A stretch of DNA of 64,000 nucleotides. It comes from Neurospora intermedia. Lineage: Eukaryota; Ascomycota; Sordariomycetes; Sordariales; Sordariaceae. The notes under the pieces are model-generated. The model ran no database searches and had not been told where the DNA came from. It was given only the letters and a program-made list of their open reading frames with translations. The DNA is taken from positions 1,116,001 to 1,180,000 of the forward strand of contig BTPP01000003.1 in assembly GCA_037102815.1 (NCBI GenBank), written 5' to 3'. Both the position numbers and the translations under genes were made by a program. This document shows positions 23,337 to 33,810 of this stretch, in pieces. The stretch's first letter is position 1, and each line of letters begins with the position of its first letter.

Positions 23337-24193
23337 CAACGCATTACACCAGCTTTCCTCTTGCGGCAAGTGCTCCCCAGCCCTATGATCAATTCGACAG
23401 TACGAGTTACAGACCTCCTACTCCCAAGATGGACCAGTTCACCACTGCCGCGACTTTGTTTTCACGGGTTTCCACCCCAGACTACGAGCGAGAATTCGAC
23501 AACGAGCCTATCGATACTGTGCCAAGAAGTGTGAACGGTTCTCCGATCCCTCCGCCCGCAAAGGGCTCGGGCACATTTCATACCACTCCTGAGGTTCCCA
23601 GACCTCCGCCTCCTAGCCCGGAAAACTTTCATATCCCTTTGAAGTCACTCAAATTGAACGACCTACGCTCGTCGGCTTCGATTGGCTATCCTGCTCCCGG
23701 AGATAAGAGTGCCGCGTGCCAACTCTGCGACTGGCACGGCCACACTGCAAAGACCTGTCCGCTGGGCTCCGACAAGAAAGACAGCAAGCAACCTAGCAAT
23801 GATGCTGTCTTCACAAACAAGGAACAGAACGAGTATCAGGATCTTGCGCGCAAGGTCAGCCATATTATCCAGAACGTTGTCCCGGATGGCAATCAACCAC
23901 CTGCAACCAACGAGACGATGATCCAACATATCTTGAAATGCTTGGCCAGTCATCCAGGAAACCCCGAATATGTCCACAAGCAGCTGGGCAAGGAGAAACA
24001 CCAAGGCCAGTGGCTCTGCATCAAGGCCATGTGCGACAATAAGTGGGAGGGTCCAGTGTCCATGGCAACCAGAGAAATCGACTGCAAGTACTGCAAGAAC
24101 GTCGCTGGCGATCCGGTCACCCTTTGCTACCAGATCAAGCCCAGAGACGGCCGGGTCGCACTGTATCGGGAGGTGGGTACCCTGAGAGAGTGA

Positions 24194-25328
24194 GAGTTTT
24201 GGGCCAGCATACGGGCAAGAATCTGGCTTACATAGGTGCGAGAGCTCGGGGTTTCGCTCAGAGTATTGGGGTACCGGCAGCTGGGGATCTGGCATTTTGG
24301 GGTGGCTACTTTCACATTCATAGGAGAAGATGACGTCTGTCAGCTTTTCGAAGAGCAGTTTTGTGCTTTGGGCTTCCGTATACAGCTTTGCACAATACTA
24401 TACCCCCCCTCCCCCGAAAAAAAAAGAAAAAAGAAAGAAGAAAGAGGAAAAAAAAAAAAAGGTCACACGGGATGTTTCATAACGATCTTGGGTGGTAGAT
24501 GTCTTGAGGAATGCGGCGTTGTTCCCGCAACTTAGTGGTAGAAGCATGGGACGAAGTCAGGGGATAGGTATCGTCATGGCTGGCCTCAAGTGTTTGCCAA
24601 TACCTTTGGTGCTCGAAAGCTCTTTGAGATATGATATCCCAGAGAAAGATTAAGCAGATAGCTTCCTGTAATCATAATCAAGAAGTTACATTGTCTCAAT
24701 GTGAAATGTGAATCGACGCCCGAGCCTCGCCTCAGTTCATTTGAGAAAGTAAACAATTGTCGCCAGTGCTGATGCTGCAAAACATCACCAAGGGTTACAG
24801 AGCCAAGAAGTCTAGAAAACGACTTAAACCAAGTCTGACCAATCAGAGGAGGCGATGGGTTGGTCAAAAAGTATCGTGAGCCCCTCCTCCGCCCCAGAAT
24901 CCCTTGTCTGATGCAACGCGTTGATCATTTTATGATTTGCTTTTCTCAGTTTCACCTCGCATAGTTTATCTATGGCTGGCGCATTCATCGATCCTCAACC
25001 CAATCAAAGGTTTGCACTCTCTGCCTACCATCGTGAGGTTCACACCCGTTGGCGCTGCTGCCGTGATTTCCTCTTGCGACTTCCCCGCCCTCGGCACGCA
25101 GTGGTAGTAGCTCGTTCTGGTTATACGCAGTACTTGTAGAAAATATCCGGATCTCCACTCCGGCCGCTGTCGCCATCGATCGCACGACAAACCGAAGTCA
25201 TTGCAACTTTATCGCTGTCCCTGTCCTTGACACTTTATAAAGACCAATCTTTCTCTCCTCATTCTTATTTGCATAGACTGGGCCAAACTTTTCATATAAC
25301 ATCACCTGGGGAAACCCCACCGCTTAAC
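24194..25328. other. Intergenic, 1.1 kb, with a purine tract
   Basis: Between the interrupted gene and alo1. A C run followed by an A/G-rich tract lies at about 24401-24462. A TATA-like CTTTATAAAG lies at 25233-25242, about 90 bases before the alo1 start. No gene supported. Confidence 0.55.
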
Positions 25329-26999
25329 ATGGCGACCGAGAGCAACCCGGCGCTCGCCTCCCTTCCGTCCAACGTGCGCGAGATCATTGAGCTCGCCAGC
25401 CAGCGCGATGGCGGCATTCCTTTCCGGGCAAAGACCGCTCATGTCCACAGAACCTGGGCTGGCACTTTCACGAGCTTGCCCGAGCTCTATATTCAACCCG
25501 AATCTGTCCCAGAAATCCAAAAGGTCGTCCGCTTGGCCCGTCACGCCCGGCGCCGTGTCACTACCACCGGCTGCGGTCACTCTCCTTCAGACATTACTTG
25601 TACCTCGTCCTGGCTCGTCAACCTAGACAACTTCAACAAGGTTATCTCCGTTGACCATTCGACCGGTCTCGTTGTTGTGCAGGCAGGTATCCGTCTTTAC
25701 CAGCTCAGTGACGAGCTGGACCGCCGCGGGCTTGCTTTGCCTAGTCTCGGCAGCATCAATGAGCAGAGCATTGCGGGCGCCATCAGCACGGGCACGCACG
25801 GCAGCGGCATCAAGCATGGTCTTGTCGGTGAAAGCATTACTGAGCTCAAGATTACGCTTGCCAATGGCGAGACGTTATCGTGCTCCCCCGAGGACAAGCC
25901 TGATCTCTTCCGGGCCGCCTTGATCTCCCTCGGTGCCTTGGGTATCATCACCGAGGTCACTTTCAAGGCTGTCCCAGCTTTCTCACTTGCCTGGAGCCAG
26001 GCAATCGACTCGGATAAGCGCATCTTTGAGAAATGGGAGAAGGATCTCTGGAGCCAGGCCGAGTTTGTGCGTATTTGGTGGTTTCCTTACATGCGCCGCG
26101 CCGCTGTTTGGACTGCCAACGTTGTTGACCCGGTCGACTTGAAGACCGGCGCCGTCAAGCACCGTGAGCCACCCACAAGCTACTACGATAGCTGGCTAGG
26201 CTACTATGTTTATCATAACCTCCTTGCTCTCTCCAGATGGATCCCGCGCATCACGCCGTGGATTGAGTGGTTCGTTTTCGGCATGCAGTATGGTTTCAAG
26301 AACGGCGAGGTCACGAGGATTGGCGCCGTTCAGCCCAGCCAGAAGGCCTTCCTGCTGAACTGCCTATACAGCCAATCCGTCAACGAGTGGGCCATCCCCC
26401 TCCACAAGGGACCCGAGGCTCTACAGCGTCTTGGTGCCTGGCTTCAAAACCTGAAGCCTGGCGACCCCGGCTATGTCGAGCACGGCATCCCCTACAGCGC
26501 CGAGGGTCTCTGGGTTCACAGCCCCGTCGAAGTGCGTGCGAGCGACTCGACCGTCTACACCTCGCGGGAGGCCAACACGCGCCCCTTCCTTGACCCCACG
26601 CAGTCGGACGGCCCCACGCTCTATCTCAACGCCATCATGTATCGCCCCTACCACCGTGAGCCGACCTACGACGCCACGGAGCGCTACTATCTCGGCTTCG
26701 AGTGGCTCATGCGCGAGCTCGGCGGCAAGCCGCACTGGGCCAAGACCTTCACGGCGACCCAGGCCGACCTGGCAAGGTGGTATGGCGATGACTTCCAGCG
26801 GTGGGGCGCCGTCCGCGAGAGCGTCGACCCCGAGGGCATGTTTGTTGGGCCCTGGCACAGACGTTACCTGCTGGAGCCCCTCCAAAGGGACAGGCTCCTC
26901 CCACTGGAGGAAATTCAGCAGACGACTAAGAAGGTCCCCGCGAGGCAGGGTGGTGGTATCGAAGTGATTGGCATCCAGAACCTTGTCGCGCCGAACTAG
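25329..26999 (+). CDS. alo1: D-arabinono-1,4-lactone oxidase
   Basis: A single exon of 556 residues; the start at MATESNPALASLP gives the length expected for filamentous fungal Alo1. The enzyme is a mitochondrial-membrane flavoprotein that oxidises D-arabinono-1,4-lactone to D-erythroascorbate with release of hydrogen peroxide. The N-terminal FAD-binding domain has TTTGCGHSPSDITC, whose His near residue 84 is the probable covalent flavin attachment site, and INEQSIAGAISTGTHGSG. The C-terminal ALO domain carries the family HWxK motif (PHWAKTF, His near residue 469) and GMFVGPWHRRYL. Hydrophobic, aromatic segments in the middle (SWLGYYVYHNLLALSRW) fit membrane association. It has no introns, a TATA-like box upstream, and C-ending codons as expected for a well-expressed gene here. 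Confidence 0.95.
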   Translation: MATESNPALASLPSNVREIIELASQRDGGIPFRAKTAHVHRTWAGTFTSLPELYIQPESVPEIQKVVRLARHARRRVTTTGCGHSPSDITCTSSWLVNLDNFNKVISVDHSTGLVVVQAGIRLYQLSDELDRRGLALPSLGSINEQSIAGAISTGTHGSGIKHGLVGESITELKITLANGETLSCSPEDKPDLFRAALISLGALGIITEVTFKAVPAFSLAWSQAIDSDKRIFEKWEKDLWSQAEFVRIWWFPYMRRAAVWTANVVDPVDLKTGAVKHREPPTSYYDSWLGYYVYHNLLALSRWIPRITPWIEWFVFGMQYGFKNGEVTRIGAVQPSQKAFLLNCLYSQSVNEWAIPLHKGPEALQRLGAWLQNLKPGDPGYVEHGIPYSAEGLWVHSPVEVRASDSTVYTSREANTRPFLDPTQSDGPTLYLNAIMYRPYHREPTYDATERYYLGFEWLMRELGGKPHWAKTFTATQADLARWYGDDFQRWGAVRESVDPEGMFVGPWHRRYLLEPLQRDRLLPLEEIQQTTKKVPARQGGGIEVIGIQNLVAPN

Positions 27000-28065
27000 G
27001 TGATCGGGAGAATTCTGGGGTCTCCGCTCAACAAAATGAAGAAGGAGGCCGAGAAGGAGGTGACCAAGCTCGGTGGCAGGACGCTGCAGACTGCTGAAAG
27101 ACCGAAGGGGATTCGGAGAGAAAATAGGTTAGGTGGAGTTTTTGAACAAACCACTTGATGAAGACTTCAGATAGGTTATCGGAATTATGGCCAAAGAGTG
27201 AGAAAGAGCGTTTCATGGAGTTTTGGGATATGTACCCTAACTTTTCATGATTATTTTGGGATACTAGGCTGGTTTGAAAGGAAGGGAGGGACGGCAAGAA
27301 GCTTTTGAATATCGGAAGGCGAATGAATACGTTGTACTCTACAGATACCACAGAAAAGTACTAAGATTGCGATTTTGAACGAACGATTGTGGGTTCTTCC
27401 ATGCTGCAGTGGAAGTAATTTGAACACTAGTAGCTGTTTACGCCTCCTAGTACCTCACACACAGAATGCGTAATTCATGTCGTGTCATGTCATTCATTAT
27501 ATCCCCAGGCTATTCCTCATACCGCCAACGCCACAGAAACTCCCAAGAAGAATCTGAATGCTCCAGGAACCATAGTCTGCTTCGATTACGTTGCCACTTG
27601 ATCTCTCTAGAACCATTAGCCAACGCCGTAGCCAAAAGATGACTTTACAGTAATCATCAGGTGAAATGACAAGCTCGCAAGAGGGAGGGCAAACCGATGC
27701 CCTTCCGTTACGTGCATGTATACGCGTACATGCCCACACCCAAGCCCGAGCAGAATGTGGTCCTTTGTTCGCTTTTCAATCCTTCTCTCTCTCAATTCAC
27801 TCTTTCACCTCTGTTACTTTTCCGCCCGTCTGCTCTCCTCTTAGCCCGAACGCCATGCGATGATTGATGCGATGCCTATGCATTTGCTGATCCAACTTGA
27901 ATCTATGCCAGAACTAGAAGCCGAACCAGAAAATGCTTTGATGAACCCCAAGTGAAAAATCGGCAAGGAGAGAGAAGTAGCCAATGATGGGTGTCGATGA
28001 TGATGATGGTGATGAAGATGAAGGAAGCGGGCGGGTGGGCGAAGCTGTCCTATCAAACAGTCGGT
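27000..28065. other. Convergent 3' region between alo1 and the NIMA kinase gene
   Basis: About 1.07 kb with the two gene ends. No additional gene or structured RNA recognised. A short GATGATGATG-like tract lies near 27996. Confidence 0.55.
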
Positions 28066-30807
28066 CTAGCTCTGACTCAAATTCGATGCCGGCCTCACAA
28101 AGCTCGCCGGCCTTTTCGAGGTCTTCACGATGAACGGACTGGGCATTTCCTCCGTCTCCACCTCCCGATTCCACACGGGAGCTACCGGCCACGGCATCGA
28201 CTTTGTCCCAGCCCCAGTGCCCGTTCCAGTGGCGCTACCGCTGCCTGCGCTGTTGGAAGAGGAGATGCTGTTGGTATTACTCTGCTGCTGCTGCTGCTGC
28301 TGCTGCTGCTCAAAGTTTGCGGTTATCGGTTGGGGTTGTGATCGTGGTCGGGTCGGTAATTGCGACTGTCCGCTACTGCTGCCACTGCTACTGCTGCTAT
28401 CCACTGCTGACGCCGCGATTGTCGCGTGTTCCTTAAAGGCGCGTAGTTTGGCTTCGTTGGAAATGATCGCGCTGATGGGCCTACCACCGGCGCGAGCCTG
28501 GTGCAGCTCGACGAGCGAGCTTCCGCGAATGTTCTTGGCGGCCATAAGTCCGATCTTCTTAAGAGGCGGAGCTTGTGGCAGTGACTGTTGTGGTTGGTTG
28601 TTTTGTTGCTGGCTGAACGACGATTCATCGCATGTGGACGACATCCGCTTGAGACCCCTTGTTCTGACGGTTATGTTGGACGTGACGGTCGAGGATGGCG
28701 CGTCACTACCGCCGTTGCTGCTGTTGTTGATGTTGTTCGCGCTGAGTCTTCTGCCCACGCCCGTTACCGATGGTATCCTACTGAGTCGTCGGGTTGGGCT
28801 GGGTTTGCGGTCTCGCAGGGAGGGAGCGCTGGGTGCGGAACGAAGGGGATGTTGTCCAATCGACGAAACTCCACTAACTGTCTTAGAGCGGGTGGCTAAC
28901 GTCTGTTTGGAGCGTAAGCCATGGATTGGAAGAACATTGGGGTTTTGTTGCGAGTTGAGCGACGGCCTCGACCTGGTTGTGACAGTACTGAAAGGGTTCT
29001 TGCTGGATTTAGTGATACGTTTCGGTGAAGGAACCAGAGCCTCCGCTTCGGACTCGTCGCCAGAGTCTATCATCTCTGTTTCTCTTGGGACCTCCCAGTT
29101 GCTCTTGTCTGTAGAAGTTGGCTCCTCGCCAAAAATCATCCGTGGGTTTGTGGTCGGCGCTTTTGTCAAAGCCATCCGACGGGGTGAAAGGGAGAGGGAG
29201 GCGATCGTGATAGGTGATGGTGAGGCCATTTCAATGTCCATTGGCGTGCCAAGTACAGATTCAGCGGGTGCGGAAGAATATGTCTGCGCTCTATGGAAGG
29301 GTGTTCGCGGGACTTTCTTTGTGATGTCAGAGCCATCAGTCGACTCGGCAATCGAGATATCGGTGATGTCCGTAGTAGAAGGGAAGTCGCCGTCACCGCT
29401 ACCGAGTGAGGACAGGTTGTAGTCAGACACCAACGTAGCAGCAGTCGAAGAAAACGAGCCCTGCTGGCCATGACTGTTGAACATGGATCCTCTCCCGTGC
29501 CGTTGTAGCTCTGCTTCTACCCGCGCCTGAACCTCCTGCTCAAACTTTTGTTGTAGAGATTCGATTTCCTGGGCCACCAAACGGTCAATCTCCAACCGCG
29601 CTTTGACTTCCCATTCCCTTCTCAGTGAGGCATCGATCTCGGCGCGAATGGACGATTTTTCGGTTTCGAGTGCGGACAACTTGCTGTCAAGCTCGCGGAT
29701 ACGCTTGTTAAGGGTCTCCTCTTTCGTCCTGAGAGTCCTGCTGAATTCCACAACTTCCTTCTCCTTCCTCATCAAACGTACAATCGGCAGGTTCAGAAGT
29801 GTGGCTGTGTCTGGCCTTCGATCGGGGTTCACGCGCAGGCAATCCTTGATCGTTGCAAAGAGTTCTCCCGAGTAAACGGAAGGTAATGGCGCAATCTTGC
29901 CCTCCTTGATTTTCTGAACCAGTTGGTAATGCGTCTTGGCGTTGAATGGGGGCTCTCGGGCGCAAAGCTCGTATATGATGCATCCTAATGACCAAATATC
30001 CGACTTTAACGTGTATTTCTCTGCCGCGCAGATTTCCGGCGACATGTAGAAGGGGGTGCCAACGTAGGTCGAGGCAAAGTCGTGCGACTGCATGACCTTG
30101 GAGAGTCCAAAGTCACCAAGCTTTACCGAGTTGTCTTCGCCCAGGAACACTACGAGGCAGCACGTTAGACCAGTCCACATACGTATCACAGGGTCACCTA
30201 CCGTTCTCTGGCTTGAGATCGCGGTGCAGAATAGTCATGCCACCCGAAGGAGGTTTTGGCCTTGCTGTTGCGCCCAAACCAAGGACAGTCTTGCCGACTT
30301 CTGGAGGGTCGACGCCATAGTGGCAGCGGTACAAAGCGGTGACAAGCTGGGAAAAGATGCTCCAGACGAACGATTCCTCCGCGTACTGGTTATTCTTAAT
30401 AAGGTTGCGGATAACACGGCCCAGGTCGCCATTGCCACAGTATTCCATGTAGAGATGTAGGTCTTGGGTAGCTTTAAGATGTTCGCGGTGGTAGTATCCG
30501 ACGATATTGGGGTGACGTAGGGTCGAGAGGATCGAGAACTCGGCGTGCAACTGTTCACGCTCTTTTTGCGACATCTTGAGGTAACTGATCTCCTTGCGGC
30601 AGAGGATCATGCCGTCGGCTTTGCGCCGCACCTTTCGAATGATGCCAAACGAGCCATGGCCTGCGGTTGTCAAGCAAATCGTTGTCAGCCATCAATGTCA
30701 CTGCTACCCTTTGTGCATGTGCATGTGGAGCGCCGTTCGATGGTTGGGAGAGGGTGTTTTCGCATACCGATCTTTTCTAGAAGCTCGTACTTGTCGCTCT
30801 CCGACAT
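28066..30807 (-). CDS. nim-1: NIMA-family serine/threonine protein kinase
   Basis: Exons 30807-30768, 30660-30202 and 30149-28066 encode 860 residues. The kinase controls entry into mitosis, spindle and nuclear-pore events. The catalytic domain occupies residues 7 to about 300: glycine loop IGHGSFG (14-19), CRKEI with the ATP-binding Lys near 36, HRDLKPEN (159-166), DFG (179-181), VGTPFYMSPE and a fungal NIMA insert rich in Gly/Pro before HRDLKPEN. After it comes a heptad-rich coiled coil (TKEETLNKRIRELDSKLSAL...), expected to mediate dimerisation, then a long Ser/Pro/Thr-rich regulatory tail with PEST-like character and a run of about nine Gln coded by CAG repeats near 28281-28310. Identity as the NIMA orthologue, rather than another Nek, follows from this architecture and length. 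Confidence 0.93.
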
Positions 30808-31634
30808 GTTGGCGGTTGACTAGATCAACGGGACCTCTGACAGGCTATCATGAATTGGGAAGAGTATGCTGCCTGATCCATAAGACAATCGTTTCGGGAA
30901 GTGTACCGTGTTGAAGGATAGGCCCTGTTGTCTAAGAGGTGCCGGTAATGCAATAGCAGCGTTGTATGCGATGGATGTGATGAATGCGATGGTTATGGTG
31001 ATTGCGATGGGTGTATTCTAGTGCCGGGAAAGGATGCGCACGATTGCGTGTAACCAATCGAAGTTAGGTTCCGGGTCTTGTTGGGTGGCCCGGCTGGTCG
31101 TGGACGCTTCGGATGGGCTGCCCGATAGAGGACGCCTGCGAACCTGTCAAAGGGAGAATCCCTACTATACTACCAGTCAACATCGCGTTGCCCAGCAACT
31201 GGCGCGGGGCGGTGAGGCAGCGTACCACTTTAAACAGTAAAAGAGTGCCTTCCAATACCTGTAAGCAGCCGCCTGCCAGCAAGCCTTATCGATAACACCG
31301 ACAAGCTACGATAAGATAAGATATGTACACTAGGTACAACTCAGCGGCTGTCCCGTCGACCATCCGGTGGCGATCCGTCACGACTTCCCGCATCGGCTCT
31401 CTCTGTGGTCCGTGCTAGCGCCCCGTAGCCGACCCGATTGCGTTGGTCGTCCGTCTGCTTACATATCTCCGGCACCCGAGATACCCATTTGCGGTGCCGC
31501 CACCCTCCCTCCTTCAGTGCAATTTTCCCCCGAAAATAAACTTCTCGTTCTGTTCCTAGTTCCTTGATAACGATACCCCTTCCTTGTAGCATTCAAAACT
31601 TGGCAAAACCAAAGAAAATATACGCACAGAAAAG
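30808..31634. promoter_or_regulatory. Divergent promoter between NIMA and the ankyrin-BTB gene
   Basis: About 830 bases between two divergent starts. It holds a run of imperfect GCGATGG/GGTGAT units at 30967-31013 on the NIMA side. No gene recognised. Confidence 0.5.
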
Positions 31635-33810
31635 ATGGTACTTCGCAAAGACCAGCTCGAGCTCAAGCTCAAGGACGATGAACAATTAATTCGCCAAGGC
31701 GTCCTCCGCAATGAGCATCCGTTTGATGATTCCCCAGAGTTTCATGAATTCATACACGCGTGCCGTCGAGGCGATCTGAAGCACTGTCAGGAGTTGATCT
31801 CAGGTGGCGTCAACATCAATGGCAAAGACAAATATGACTATACTCCACTCATTATTGTATGTGATGTTCTCGATAGCCACCTCATGCTTTTTGGTATTCT
31901 GCAGTAGTACTGATATTTTAAAAGGCAAGTCTGTGCGGGCATTATGAACTGGTGCAACTCCTGCTAGAATCCGGTATGTCCTATCGCAAAGCGCCAACTC
32001 TCCACCATCCAGTCACTTACACGCAAGCCCAGGTGCTCTGGCCGACCCCGATTCATTCGAGCGGGAGCGCGCGGTCTACAATGCTCTGAATAACAAGATT
32101 CGGAATTTGCTACTTTCCTATGATTACACCAAGACTGCGGATCCTTTACAGGCTTGGTCATCCCATATCACCTCGTTGCTTGTCCGCGAGATTCCGAAGA
32201 CGACAGACATCAGTCTCCTCACAGCTTCTGAGTCGTTTCATCTGCATAAATTCATCCTCTCTTCCAGGTCGCCCTATTTCCGACGAAAATTCGCCGACGC
32301 TCCTGAAACTAGCACTTGGAAACTATCCCACTCCATTCCTGTCGAGGCTTTTCGGGTCGTCATAAGATATCTCTATCTTGGCGAACTTCCACGCGACCTT
32401 GTTGGACCTCGGAGCACAGCCACTGAGGAAGAGGTTTTCAAGGGGATCGACAAGCTCTGCAAGCAGCTCGAAATTGCCCACCTGTGGGAAGCTGTTCTTT
32501 CAACGACCGACCGACGCTTGGCGCGCCAGAGGCATCAAGATGAGGTCCAGCGTGCTCAGGCTCAAGTAACTGCTTACTTCCGAGACACGGTCTTGAAGCA
32601 CAAGTTCACAGTTGACACTAGTCGTGTGGGGGACGTGAAATGGCCCCGAGACAACGCTATTTCCGCAAACTGTTTGTTGCGTGCGGACGAATTCGACGAG
32701 GGTGAAGGAGAAGATGTCATTGAGCCTGCGGAAGAGGCGCTCATATCTCGTAATGGCATTCCCATTGGCCCGACAGCGGCGTTCAACTCAACAAACGGAA
32801 CTTCGAATGGTGCGAAAAAGCCTAAACGCTCAGTCCTCTTCCCGGTGCACAAAGCCTTTCTCATCCGCAGTCCCTACTTTGAAACCATGTTCTCCTCCGA
32901 GTTCATGGAAGCCAAGGAAACCGAGCATCTCCACGTCATCAAGGTGGACTGTCTTCCCGAAGTTCTGGAGATCATCCTAACATTCCTCTACACCGAGAGG
33001 TCCGACTGCCCGCTCGAGCTGGCTCTGGATCTTCTCTACGCGTCGGACATGTTACTGTTGGATAAGCTCAAGACCAAAGCCGCGGTGGCAATCAGCACTC
33101 TAGGTAGCGGTACCAGCAACGCGCTGGTAGACCGCACCCATGGTGGGGCCGCGGAAGAGCTACAATCGTCATCACCCGCAACGTCGACTTCGACACCTTC
33201 GAGCGGGCAGCAACAAACACCAATTGGATCATCGTCGGAAGCGGATGGACAGTCAGTCGAAGTGGAACCCATCAACGTCTACGATGTCATCCACGCCGCC
33301 TGGGATCTTAAAGTCCAGCGTCTAGAAGATTTCGCTGCCCGGTACCTGGCCAGTCGATTGGAGGACTACATCGACGAAGAGGAGTTCGCCGAGTTGATTC
33401 AGGAAAGTGCGTCCCGGCTCAAAAGGCGTGAGGAGACGGACACTATCGAGTTGCTGGACGATATTCGGTATTACCTGGGCGAGCGATTCCGGTTCCGGTT
33501 CGAGGGTGATGGCATTGAAGAGATGTTGAATGAGGAGGGCGAGATTGATGCTGCTCAGGTAGAAGACCTGGCATTAGAGGCTGAGAATGGGGAAATTCGT
33601 CTCGAACAGCCTTCTGACGGCCAGACGGAAGTGGGAGCAGAGGAAGTGGGGAAAAGCATTGAACGTGATGGTGAGGAGGAGGGAGGTGGTGGTCTACGAA
33701 CATTAGATGGGAAGTTGGTTGAGGATGAGTTCGTGTCGGATGCGGTCAACTACCAGATCTTGCTGGAAAAGATCGATAAGATGCTTGACCGTCTCAAGCT
33801 GGGTGCTTGA
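31635..33810 (+). CDS. Ankyrin-repeat and BTB/POZ domain protein (ABTB1/Btb3-like)
   Basis: Exons 31635-31856, 31925-31973 and 32033-33810 give 682 residues. An ankyrin module (about 37-95: FHEFIHACRRGDLKHCQELI, YDYTPLIIASLCGHYELVQL) is followed by two BTB/POZ domains. The first begins near residue 140 (DISLLTASESFHLHKFILSS) and the second near 320 (VLFPVHKAFLIRSPYFETMF). The C-terminus is a helical BACK-like region (YDVIHAAWDLKVQRLEDFAA, then DDIRYYLGERFR) with an acidic tail. The architecture matches ABTB1 and fission yeast Btb3, which act as substrate adaptors of cullin-3 ubiquitin ligases; that role is inferred by family. The gene looks intact and is divergent from the NIMA kinase gene. 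Confidence 0.87.

Larger units (their letters stand above)
19909..24193 (+). pseudogene. Hypothetical Cys-rich host gene interrupted by a MULE transposon
   Basis: Bases 19909-20164 and 23346-24193 belong to one reading frame (1,104 nt, 367 codons plus stop) split by the 3.17-kb transposon. The left exon half ends YSTFPTH and the right half resumes TSFPLAASAPQPYDQF in the same frame once the element and one copy of the 9-bp duplication are removed. The predicted protein is proline/serine-rich for about 200 residues, followed by a zinc-knuckle-like CQLCDWHGHTAKTCP and a Cys-containing C-terminal domain (WLCIKAMCDNKW, DCKYCKNVAG). I do not recognise the family; the CX2CX4HX4C-type spacing suggests nucleic-acid or zinc binding. 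As it stands translation would enter the element and stop at 20421, giving about 170 residues. No other damage is seen, so the loss of function looks recent. Confidence 0.75.

Noticed and set aside
28130-29422. A 430-codon plus-strand frame opposite the NIMA kinase tail
   Set aside because: It is the antisense of a real coding exon; low-complexity Ser/Gln codons on the minus strand give stop-free Leu-rich antisense. No family similarity.
30967-31013. Imperfect GATGG/GGTGAT units near NIMA considered as a tandem regulatory array
   Set aside because: Units are irregular and short; nothing distinguishes them from simple sequence.
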